Source: JOPF133 sp052144935 (GTDB lineage: Bacteria > Acidobacteriota > Terriglobia > Bryobacterales > Bryobacteraceae). Taken from it: DNA of 15,520 bases. The stretch is taken from contig JBKQPR010000042.1 of assembly GCA_052144935.1 (NCBI GenBank), positions 1 to 15,520 on the forward strand. The letters run 5' to 3'. The stretch's first letter is position 1, and each line of letters begins with the position of its first letter. Position numbers and translations under genes: made by a program. The notes beneath the pieces were generated by a model. It saw nothing but the letters and a program-made list of their open reading frames with translations, did no database searches and had not been told where the DNA came from. This document shows positions 1 to 7,500 of the stretch, one piece after another.

Positions 1-102
1 ATGTTCTGGACAGTACGCGGGGCAAACGCCATCCTGGCTCTGCGATGCTGCCAAATCAACGGCCGCTTTGAGGATTACTGGGCCGCCCGCCGGGTGGCTT
101 GA
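1..102 (+). CDS. ISKra4-type transposase, C-terminal end (partial at left edge)
   Basis: Frame 1 reads from the window edge to a TGA at 100-102 and gives 33 residues beginning MFWTVRGANAILALRCC and continuing to NGRFEDYW. This W-x-V-x-GANAI-ALR-C...GRFEDYW pattern is what I recognise as the extreme C-terminus of ISKra4-family transposases, which carry out cut-and-paste or copy-type movement of the element. The ATG at position 1 is an internal Met, not a start: the family is several hundred residues long and the rest lies outside the window. Whether the full copy is intact cannot be seen. The call rests on family memory of a short segment; a transposase of a related group is the main alternative. 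Confidence 0.75.
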   Translation: MFWTVRGANAILALRCCQINGRFEDYWAARRVA

Positions 103-126
103 TTTCCACTTCTATGTCGCGCACCC
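1..126 (+). mobile_element. Right-hand end of an insertion sequence (probable ISKra4 family)
   Basis: The transposase reading frame stops at 102 and is followed by a short non-coding tail. A plausible right terminus is the TATGTCGCGCACCC at 113-126, which on the minus strand begins GGGTGCGCGACATA; elements of this group often begin with a G-run. The left terminus and any target duplication lie outside the window, so the boundary at 126 is a guess. The element ends about 20 bp from the stop codon of the CRTAC1-family gene on the opposite strand, so it sits directly behind that gene without visibly cutting it. Confidence 0.45.
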
Positions 127-146
127 CTCGCCGCGCACCCTCCTTC

Positions 147-1973
147 TCACCGTTTCACCCAAGCCTTGCCCGCGACCGCCTCGCTGCCTTCGGTCAATCC
201 AATGGTCCGATTCGCCGCCACGCCCGGCCACGCCTGCGTCTCGCCCGCCGGCCAGCGCACTTCGATCCGATCCGCCTTCTCCGATTTTCCAAGGCCGAAA
301 TACAGCGTCAGCGAATTCTGCGAAAAGTAGCTGCCGCCGCTCACCACCTCCGCCATTTGCTTGCGGCCGCCCGCTTCGACGGTACAATGCGCGCCGATCG
401 CGCTCCGATTCGATCGCGTCCCCGTCAACGTAATCGCAATCGCGTTCTGCCGCGGCCCGACGTTCTTCAGCAGCGTGGGCTTTTCGTTCATGTTGACGAT
501 CGCGATCTCCGGCCTGCCGCCGCCATCCAGATCGCCGATGGCAAGCCCGCGTGACGGCCTGCGCGGCGCGAATCCCGGTCCCGCCGATTCGGTGATATCG
601 GCGAACCGCCCGTTGCCGAGATTCCGGTAAAGCAGCGTCTTCTGGCGATAAGTTTCGCCGATGGGCGACCGGTCGATCTCCGGATAGACGTGCCCATTCG
701 CCATCACCAGATCGGGCCACCCGTCTTCGTCCACATCCAGAAACGCAATGCCCCAGCCAAGAAGCTGATTGCGCCCCAGTCCGGCCATTTCGGAGACATC
801 CTCAAAGAACCTGCCATCCTCGTTCTTGTACAGCGAGGGCCGGTCTCCCGAGAAATTGGTCTTGGCGATATCGAGGAAGCCGTTGCCATCGTAATCCGCC
901 ACCGCGATGCCCATGCCGGCTTGCAACTGGCCATCGGCATTGTACGAGACGCCCGCCCGATCGCCGCGCTCCTCGAAGGTCCCGTCGTGCTTGTTCCGAT
1001 ACAGCAGGCTGGGGGTCTGGTCGCAGGCGACATAGATATCGGGCCAGCCATCGTTATCGAAATCCGCCGTGACCGTGCCCAGGCCGTAACATCCGCCGGG
1101 CGCGAGAATGCCGGCCTTTTCGGAAACGTCGGTGAAGGTTCCGTCTCCGTTGTTGTGATAGAGCGCATTGTGCGCGGGCGGAAGACCGTGTGGCCCGCAC
1201 CACACCGCCATTCCCTTCCATTCGCAACTCTTGCTGCTGCCGGGCTTCGGGACGTTGGCCAGGTCGAGATCCACGTAGTTGGCCACGAAGATGTCGAGGA
1301 GGCCGTCGCGGTCGTAGTCGATAAAAGCGCACCCCGATCCCCAGCGCGTGCCGGTCACCGGCAGGCCGGCGCGCTCGGTGATGTCCTGGAATTTGCCGTT
1401 TCCGAGATTCCGGTAAAGGCTGTTGTGGCCGTAATAGGTCACGAAAAGATCGGGATGGCCATCGTTGTCGATATCGCCCACGCAGGCCGCCTGCGCCCAA
1501 CCGCTGCGCGTCAGGCCCGCCTGCTGGCCTACCTCGGTGAAGTGTCCCGTCCCATCGTTCTTATACAGCTCCGAGCGCGACGGCGGCCCGTTGGCGATGA
1601 AGATGTCGTTCGAGCCATCGCCATCGAAATCGAAGATCGCTACACCGGTGCCCGTGCTCTCGAGGATGGAATCTTTCTTGTCCTTGCCGCCGAAGGTGTT
1701 CGTCACGGTGAGGCCCGATTGCGCGGCGATATCGATGAAGCGAACGGCCGGGGCCTCCGCGCCAACCGCGAGCATCACCGCGAGCGGCACCACCAAAAGC
1801 ACCGCCAGCGGCACCACTAGGTCTCCGACCGCGAGGTATCGTGCCTCTGGCGAGAACCGCTCTCTCACGGGGTGCCCACTGGGCCCGGCTCCGTTCCGAG
1901 CCGCGAACGTGAGAGATCGCACCGAATCAGACGGTCGAAGACCTAGAAGCAACGCGAAAATGCCGCGCCGCAT
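147..1973 (-). CDS. CRTAC1-family protein (FG-GAP/VCBS seven-bladed propeller plus ASPIC/UnbV domain)
   Basis: This 608-residue exported protein carries seven calcium-binding DxDxDG-type repeats, at about residues 115-124 (FDFDGDGSND), 167-176, 219-228, 304-313, 360-369, 413-422 and 481-490, as in integrin-like FG-GAP/VCBS propellers. An ASPIC/UnbV domain follows at about 510-592 (NAIAITLTG..., FGLGKSEKADRIEVRWPAG). The family is common in Acidobacteria; its biochemical role is unknown, with calcium-dependent adhesion or partner binding the usual guess. The ATG lies 2 nt after the TAG of the upstream cytochrome gene, pointing to translational coupling. Residues about 19-39 are encoded by a palindromic repeat, so the hydrophobic export segment (about 51-70, twice VVPLAV, then AVGAEA) lies unusually far from the start. 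A GTG start near residue 53 or 54 would give a leader lacking positive charge, so I keep the coupled ATG. Family is firm, start is not. Confidence 0.88.
   Translation of the reverse strand: MRRGIFALLLGLRPSDSVRSLTFAARNGAGPSGHPVRERFSPEARYLAVGDLVVPLAVLLVVPLAVMLAVGAEAPAVRFIDIAAQSGLTVTNTFGGKDKKDSILESTGTGVAIFDFDGDGSNDIFIANGPPSRSELYKNDGTGHFTEVGQQAGLTRSGWAQAACVGDIDNDGHPDLFVTYYGHNSLYRNLGNGKFQDITERAGLPVTGTRWGSGCAFIDYDRDGLLDIFVANYVDLDLANVPKPGSSKSCEWKGMAVWCGPHGLPPAHNALYHNNGDGTFTDVSEKAGILAPGGCYGLGTVTADFDNDGWPDIYVACDQTPSLLYRNKHDGTFEERGDRAGVSYNADGQLQAGMGIAVADYDGNGFLDIAKTNFSGDRPSLYKNEDGRFFEDVSEMAGLGRNQLLGWGIAFLDVDEDGWPDLVMANGHVYPEIDRSPIGETYRQKTLLYRNLGNGRFADITESAGPGFAPRRPSRGLAIGDLDGGGRPEIAIVNMNEKPTLLKNVGPRQNAIAITLTGTRSNRSAIGAHCTVEAGGRKQMAEVVSGGSYFSQNSLTLYFGLGKSEKADRIEVRWPAGETQAWPGVAANRTIGLTEGSEAVAGKAWVKR
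1857..1920. repeat. REP-like imperfect palindrome inside the CRTAC1 N-terminal coding region
   Basis: Outer arms CTCTCACG (1862-1869) and CGTGAGAG (1908-1915) are perfect complements. They extend outward to 11 of 13 matches over 1857-1869 and 1908-1920. An inner hairpin, CGGCTC (1886-1891) and GAGCCG (1898-1903) with a 6-nt loop, is nested between them. This hairpin-within-hairpin layout resembles the dispersed palindromic repeats found between genes in many acidobacterial genomes. In the minus-strand gene it encodes RSLTFAARNGAGPSGHPVRER without breaking the frame. Confidence 0.6.
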
Positions 1974-1975
1974 GG

Positions 1976-4192
1976 CTACCGGATTCCCATGTCCCGCAGC
2001 GCTTGGGCAGCCTGCCGGGCAACCTCGGCATCGTTACCCTTGGCCGCCTCGCGGAAATGGGCCGCCGCTCCATCCTGATCCCCCTCGGCCGCGAGCACCG
2101 TTCCGAGGCGCAACTGGGCGCGCGCCAGGTCGGGTTTCAGGGCCAGCGCCGCCGTATATTCGCGGGCTGCTTCGGCCAATTCCTTTTTCCTTGCATGAAG
2201 GCCGCCGAGCAGCTCATGTGCCTCGACCATGCCTCGGTCCGCGCGCGCGGCCATTTCGGCTTGGCTTTGCGCGTCGTCGAAACGGTCGGCGCGTACCAGC
2301 GCCAGGGCGTAATCGTACAGGTACCGGCCGGACGGACGAAGCTTGATGGCGCGTTCGAGGTCGAAAAATGCGTTCGGGAAGTCTCCCTTCTCCGCCAGGA
2401 TCCGGCCGCCCAGATCCCATGCCGCGTCGTCGAAAGGATCGGTGCGAAGCGCATCCTTCAGCGCCGGCACCGCATGGGTCACTTCCGCCAGCCTGCGGGA
2501 TTGATCCGGAAGCCACGGATCGAGCGTGATGGCCTTCTGAATTCTTTCCGCCGAGGAGGTCAGCACGCCATATCGAAACCACGATTCCGGATCGTTCGGC
2601 GCGACCTGAACCGCATGGGCGAGAATCTGTTCGGCGTGCGTCGGGTCGACCTCCGCGAGAGCGCGCATCGCCCGCGCCGAATCGGGCTTGATTTGTAACG
2701 CCCGCTGGTAGGCGGCAGCGGCGTCTTGCGGCTTCCCCAGGCTCTTCCAGCCGTCGGCCAGGACCATATAGAATTCGGCCTCTGGCGGTTTGGTTTCATC
2801 GATCAGCCGCGCCAGTTCCGGCAACCCGGCGGCCACGTTGTTTCCCAGCCCCACCTGCGCCACCGCGCGGTACAAAGCGTTCCGCGGAGTCTCCGGCAGC
2901 GGGGAAGGATAGTAAGGCACGACCTCTCCGTGGTACTCTTCCGCCGGACGCTCCGCGAATTCGACCAGCGGGCCGGCGGGCGCGCGCCGCTGAATCAGAT
3001 GGTCGGTCATGATTACGTGCGGGGCGTCATCCACCCGGCGCTTCGGCATATGACACGTAATGCAGTCGGCCGCGGTGGCCGTTACGCCTGCCGGATGCGT
3101 GGACGTGTGGCATTGCAAGCAAACTCCGGAATACTGCCGGACCGCCTCGGCGCCGCGCGGAATCCGATGCGGATCGTGACAAGTGGCGCATTCCAATCTC
3201 CCGCCGCTCTCGAGGAAACAGCGCGATTGCCGCAGCCGGTAAACCGAGCTGACCGCCTCGAATTTGCCTTCGTGACCGGTGCCGGGCGCGTGGTCGAAGG
3301 AAATCGCGAAATCCACCAATGGCTGTCCGGGAATATAGGAGAACGTGCCACGGTCGAATCGCTGGAGCACCGCCGGGATCCGGCCGCTGGTGGTTTCGAG
3401 GTGGCACTGCATACACACCTCCATCCGCCTTTCGGGACTCAGCTTGGCCGGATTCACCATGCTCGCCCGGCCGGAGGTTCGCACATGCTCGCTTCCCGGA
3501 CCGTGGCATCGCTGGCAATCGATCCCCTCCGGAAGCTCCCCAAGGAACACGGGATCGCTACCGGGCAAATCGTTGCCGGCCGGGATGGCCGGGTAGCCGT
3601 TATGGCAGAACATGCACTTATAAGAGATGAAGCGGCGAGTCTGCGGATGTTCCGTGTCGGACCCGGGCACCATGCCCCATTCCCCACCCTTGTCAGGATA
3701 CCAGCCGAGTGGCAGCTCGATGAGCATGCCGCGCCCGGTCCGGTGCAGATAGGAGCGGGCATGGTTTCCGGAACCCATTACATAGTCGATCTTCAGTTCT
3801 TCGGCGTTGATCTCCTTGCCGCCGGCGTCCAGTTGCCAGCGGCGCTGGAAATACTGGCCGTTGCGGATGGTCATGGCGTAGTGGCTGTCGGAAAGGGCGT
3901 GGTAGGATTGGGGGCTTTTCGCGTAGTCCTCGATGGTGTTGGCGGTTGCCGGTATGAAGAAGGAGCGGCCCATTCCGGTGCGCGCGTAGTCCGCCGCGAT
4001 GTCTCGGTGGCACACGGCGCAGGTCTTCGAATCCACGTATCCATTGCCGGAACCGGTGCCGGAACCGGTGCCGGAACCGGTGCCGGAACCGGTGCCGGAA
4101 CCGGTTCCCGGACGGGATCCAGGATTCGTTTGGGCCGCCAAACCGGGCAAGCCCAGCAGCAGCACTACGGCAAACGGGGGAAGACGCGCCAT
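1976..4192 (-). CDS. Seven-heme cytochrome c with C-terminal TPR domain
   Basis: This 738-residue exported protein begins with a signal peptide (MARLPPFAVVLLLGLPGLAA-Q). A Gly-Thr-Gly-Ser repeat linker follows (about 29-50), then a multiheme region with seven CxxCH motifs at Cys58, 193, 226, 260, 335, 358 and 377. Their spacing and the CHGPG segment after the third fit the cytochrome c554/c-prime-like or doubled-CXXCH families. From about residue 435 to the end the protein is helical with tetratricopeptide repeats (for example around 471-504, 574-620, 621-654, 655-688 and 689-720). It should carry electrons in the periplasm, with the TPR part binding a partner. The substrate is unknown; no complete nitrite reductase or hydroxylamine oxidase signature is seen. 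It is the first gene of a unit with the CRTAC1-family gene 2 nt downstream. The ATG is preceded by AAGG at 4197-4200, a weak ribosome-binding site. Confidence 0.88.
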   Translation of the reverse strand: MARLPPFAVVLLLGLPGLAAQTNPGSRPGTGSGTGSGTGSGTGSGTGSGNGYVDSKTCAVCHRDIAADYARTGMGRSFFIPATANTIEDYAKSPQSYHALSDSHYAMTIRNGQYFQRRWQLDAGGKEINAEELKIDYVMGSGNHARSYLHRTGRGMLIELPLGWYPDKGGEWGMVPGSDTEHPQTRRFISYKCMFCHNGYPAIPAGNDLPGSDPVFLGELPEGIDCQRCHGPGSEHVRTSGRASMVNPAKLSPERRMEVCMQCHLETTSGRIPAVLQRFDRGTFSYIPGQPLVDFAISFDHAPGTGHEGKFEAVSSVYRLRQSRCFLESGGRLECATCHDPHRIPRGAEAVRQYSGVCLQCHTSTHPAGVTATAADCITCHMPKRRVDDAPHVIMTDHLIQRRAPAGPLVEFAERPAEEYHGEVVPYYPSPLPETPRNALYRAVAQVGLGNNVAAGLPELARLIDETKPPEAEFYMVLADGWKSLGKPQDAAAAYQRALQIKPDSARAMRALAEVDPTHAEQILAHAVQVAPNDPESWFRYGVLTSSAERIQKAITLDPWLPDQSRRLAEVTHAVPALKDALRTDPFDDAAWDLGGRILAEKGDFPNAFFDLERAIKLRPSGRYLYDYALALVRADRFDDAQSQAEMAARADRGMVEAHELLGGLHARKKELAEAAREYTAALALKPDLARAQLRLGTVLAAEGDQDGAAAHFREAAKGNDAEVARQAAQALRDMGIR
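4045..4108. repeat. 12-bp tandem repeat (GGAACCGGTGCC) encoding a GTGS linker
   Basis: Four perfect copies of GGAACCGGTGCC run from 4049 to 4096. A partial copy precedes them and a diverged fifth (GGAACCGGTTCC) follows at 4097-4108. On the minus strand each unit encodes four residues (GTGS) between the signal peptide and the first heme motif of the cytochrome. The 12-bp unit is a multiple of three, so copy-number change alters linker length without shifting the frame. Confidence 0.9.
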
Positions 4193-4232
4193 TCAACCTT
4201 GATTCTACGCTCCGGCCGGGGTCACGCAAATC

Positions 4233-4248
4233 TGTTTCACGTGAAACA
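4233..4248. promoter_or_regulatory. parS: parS site 1 (ParB/Spo0J-binding site)
   Basis: TGTTTCACGTGAAACA is a perfect 16-bp palindrome identical to the widely conserved bacterial chromosomal parS consensus. ParB (Spo0J) clamps load here in a CTP-dependent way, spread along the DNA and recruit SMC and ParA for origin segregation. An exact 16-mer is expected by chance about 4 times in a million windows of this size. The site lies about 40 bp upstream of the cytochrome start codon. Neither parA nor parB is in the window. Confidence 0.9.
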
Positions 4249-4250
4249 GT

Positions 4251-4266
4251 TGTTTCACGTGAAACA
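4251..4266. promoter_or_regulatory. parS: parS site 2 (ParB/Spo0J-binding site)
   Basis: This is a second perfect TGTTTCACGTGAAACA, 18 bp from the first centre to centre and separated from it by the dinucleotide GT. The pair is flanked by AAATC (4228-4232) and GATTT (4267-4271), which are also complementary. The whole 44-bp block 4228-4271 is therefore a palindrome except for its central GT. Such a double site would load two ParB dimers side by side. Confidence 0.9.
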
Positions 4267-4346
4267 GATTTCGCACCTCCCGGGCGGCGGAATTGCGCGC
4301 CGCCGGCTGTTTCCGCCGAGGCTGGTTCGGGAAGTTCCACATTTCC

Positions 4347-4376
4347 ATCGTAGAGAAACGCTACAGTGCCTGCCAA
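4347..4376 (-). promoter_or_regulatory. Candidate sigma-70-type promoter of the cytochrome/CRTAC1 unit
   Basis: On the minus strand TTGGCA (4376-4371) and TACGAT (4352-4347) are separated by 18 nt, close to the -35/-10 consensus. Transcription would start near 4340 and give a leader of about 148 nt that includes both parS palindromes. No alternative of similar quality was seen nearer the gene. This is pattern matching only. Confidence 0.35.
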
Positions 4377-4432
4377 ATCTTCCAAAATTCATAGATTTAC
4401 AGGTTCGTGGTTCACAACTGATACGCTTTTCG

Positions 4433-4444
4433 AAAGCGCTTACT
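4433..4444. promoter_or_regulatory. Candidate LacI/GalR-family operator
   Basis: GAAAGCGCTTAC has the perfect core palindrome AAGCGCTT, and its 6-bp half-sites differ at a single position. This matches the A-A-x-C-G-x-T-T style of LacI/GalR-family operators. It sits about 18 bp upstream of the candidate -35 of the receptor promoter, a position suited to control of that gene, possibly by a sugar-responsive repressor encoded elsewhere. An overlapping hairpin, CGCTTT/AAAGCG at 4424-4438, shares its right arm. No LacI-type gene is in the window. Confidence 0.4.
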
Positions 4445-4461
4445 TTTCCCGCCAAAAGCTA

Positions 4462-4490
4462 TTGCTTCCGGATTTTGATGGTGATAGTAT
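4462..4490 (+). promoter_or_regulatory. Candidate promoter of the TonB-dependent receptor gene
   Basis: TTGCTT (4462-4467) and TAGTAT (4485-4490) are spaced by 17 nt, a good sigma-70-type arrangement in a locally AT-rich stretch. Transcription would start near 4497, leaving a leader of about 40 nt. The leader ends with the strong ribosome-binding site GGAGGGG at 4524-4530, seven nucleotides before the ATG at 4538. Confidence 0.5.
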
Positions 4491-4537
4491 AAACCCACTA
4501 TATCCTGCCTGGGTGCAGGAGATGGAGGGGAAGGTTG

Positions 4538-7500
4538 ATGTATCGCTACTTCAAGGGGCTGCGTGTTGCCCTGTTGACTCTCTTTTGTGCGTGCGCACTG
4601 TTTGCGCAACGCGATCTCGCAACTCTTGCCGGCACCATTACCGATCCATCGGGCGGTGTCATCACCAACGCCAAGGTAACCATCACCGAAGTCGCCACCG
4701 GCGAAGTGTATTCAATCGTGACCAACAGCGTGGGTGAATTTGTTCGCCCGGCGTTGAAGCCATCCACCTATACCGTCAGCGTCAGCGCGCCTGGGTTCAA
4801 GGTATCCCAACTGACCAACGTAATCCTAACAGGTGGTGAACGTACCCCTGTCGCCATCACTCTCACGGTCGGCGAGAGCCAGCAAACCGTCGAAGTGACG
4901 GCATCGGGGGTTCTGCTCCAGACCGAAAGCACACAGGTCGGCGCGGCGCTGGACAGCAGGACGGTCACCGATGTCCCATTGGGTGGGACGCGCAATTTGG
5001 CCTATCTGGCGCGTCTCTCGCCGGGCGTCGTTCCCGCCGAACAGGGCGCGCGCGATTCCGCCAACGGCGGCTTCTCGGCCAACGGCGTTCGTTCGAACGG
5101 CCAGAACAACTTCCTACTGAACGGAGTCGACAACAACATCAACACGATCGACTTCCTGAATCAGACCGCTTATGCGATCGGACCGGCGATCGACGCGGTC
5201 AGCGAAGTCAACATTCAGACCAACGGCTACAACGCCGAATATGGCCGCGCGGCGGGCGGCGTCATCAACGTGATTCTGAAGTCCGGTACGAATGCGCTCC
5301 ACGGCAGCCTGTTCGAATACCTGCAGAACAGAGACCTGGATTCGAATACGTGGACGAACAATCGGGCAAGCGCACTGCGCGGCCCGTTCAGGCAAAACCA
5401 GTTCGGCGCCACGGGCGGCGGCCCGATCAGGAAGAACAAGCTCTTTATGTTCGGCGACTACCAGGGAACCCGCATCGCCGATTCCGGCGGCTCGGTTACC
5501 AACCTGGGGTACTCCGGGTACACCACGGTTCCCACGGCGGCGATGAAGACCGGCAATTTCGCCAGCCTCCTGGGGCCGACCTATACCGGTACCGACATCC
5601 TCGGCAATCCGATCTCTATCGCGAAGGGCACGATCTACGATCCGTCGTCGACAACGTACTGTACTTCGCCTTGCGCCAACGTGACTGCCGCCGGGTTCCA
5701 GATTCCCCTGTCGCGGACTCCTTTCCCTGGGAATATCATTCCCCAGAGCAGGTTCGATCCCGCGTGGGCCAAGGTCATACAGCTCTATCCGAATCCCAAT
5801 CAGGCGGTGATTACCGGCAATGCGCCGACCAACGATTATTACTACAACACCACCGGAGGTCTGACTACCGATCAGGGAGATGGCCGCGTCGACTATCGCC
5901 TCAGCGATAAGGACAGCCTCTTCGGATCTTTGAGCTGGTCGAATACTTCCAAGACCGATGGCGCTCCGCTCCCCGGCGCTCTGGACGATACGGGCTTCAA
6001 CGGCGCCGGTGAAATCGACCTCAGCCGCAACGCGCAGATTAGTTATACCCGCGTCTGGGGCCCACGCCTGGTGACGGAAAGCCGCGTAGGCTTCACGCGT
6101 CTGGTGACGTCGCGCATCGGAGCTAACCCGTCGACCGACCTGTTCACGCAATTCGGTATCGGCGGCTACGACCCCACGACTGCCACCTCCAATAACGGCG
6201 GACTGCCCCAGACCGGTTTCGGAAACGGCTATCCGACGATCGGCGCCACCGACTGGGTTCCGACCAAGGAATACAATAACGTTTGGGACCTGGTCCAGAA
6301 CGTCGCGATCAGCAAGGGCACGCACGCCTATAAATTCGGCGTCGAATTCCGCTCCGTGAAGTTCCCGTTCTTCCAGGTTCCCGACCCTCACGGCAATCTC
6401 GGTTTCAGCAGCAACGAGACCGCGTTCCCGTCGGGAAACGCAGCCTCGAACGGATCGAGTATCAGCAGCCTGACCGGCGACTCAATGGCTTCAGCTTTGT
6501 TAGGCGTAGTCGACAGCGGCGCCATTTCGACCACCAACTTCGTTTCGTCGCAGAAGGTTGCCTACGCAGGCTATGCCCAGGACGATTGGAAAGTATCCTC
6601 GAAACTGACGCTGAACCTGGGTGTCCGTTATGAGTTGTGGTCGCCGATCGGCGAGCAATGGGGCCGGCAGGCGAACTTTAACCTGCAGAACAACACCCTC
6701 TACGTCCCGCAGGGCGGCAACTGCCAAGCGGCACTGCCTCCGAACTTCGGGACTTTGTTTCCGACCGTGACCGTGGACCGCTGCCACGTGTCGAATTATA
6801 TGGTCCCGTGGGATAAGTTCGATTTCGGACCACGTATCGGCATCGCATACAGGCTTCTCAACAAGACTGTACTTCGCATTGGATACGGCATCTTCTACGG
6901 TGGCGAAGAGAACCAGGGCGGCAGCCCCAACCGCGGCGAAGGCGTGCCGTTCAATGAAACCGTGAACCTGTCGCGCTACCAGGGCAACAGCAGCTATGTA
7001 GGTATAAGCCAGTCGCAGTGCTTCAACTGCGATTTCATGCCGGGCGGCTTTTCGGGTGGATATCCACTGAGTCCGTTCACACTCAACGCGGGCGTTTCGA
7101 TGCGCGGCGTGCAGCCGGATTTCGACAATCCGCTGGTGCATAAGTGGAATGTCGTTATCCAGCGCGAGTTGCCGGGTAATATGGCTATCGAAGTCGGTTA
7201 CGAGGGCAACCACCAGGCGCACCAGGTGATTCTCTGGAACTCCGATCCGTACCCGAACCTCGGCACTTTCAACACTGCGATCAGCGGGGCGAACTTACAG
7301 GAGATCCAGCCGGCCTGCTCGACTTGCCAATCGGTCGGCAACGGTCTTTCGATGACTTCGTCGTTCGGCTTCGGCGGCTATGCCGCGGGTTCGGCGAAGT
7401 TCGAGAAGCGCTTCTCCCACGGGCTGCAATTCCTGGCATCCTATGTCTGGAGCCACGCGCTGGCGGACAGCGGCACTCCGTTGAGCGGCTCGAGCAATCT

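Larger units (their letters stand above)
4193..4537. other. Divergent intergenic region holding parS sites and candidate promoters
   Basis: These 345 bp separate the minus-strand cytochrome gene from the plus-strand TonB-dependent receptor gene. From left to right they hold the tandem parS pair, a GC-rich hairpin in which GGCGGC at about 4284 pairs with GCCGCC at about 4299, a minus-strand promoter candidate, a LacI-like operator and a plus-strand promoter with a strong ribosome-binding site. No small gene with a credible start was seen in it. Confidence 0.7.

Noticed and set aside
690..1820. Plus-strand open frame opposite the CRTAC1 gene
   Set aside because: It mirrors the repetitive propeller coding sequence on the other strand, and its product shows no domain.
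4049..4108. Tandem repeat as a CRISPR-like or iteron array
   Set aside because: The 12-bp units abut with no spacers and are in frame inside a coding region, so they are a protein-linker minisatellite.
2726..4492. Long plus-strand open frame (588 codons) opposite the cytochrome gene
   Set aside because: It is antisense to a gene with seven heme motifs and TPRs, has no ribosome-binding site and gives no family-like product. Long shadow frames are expected at this GC content.
5114..6391. Minus-strand open frame opposite the TonB-dependent receptor
   Set aside because: It is antisense to the plug and barrel coding region and lacks a start context.
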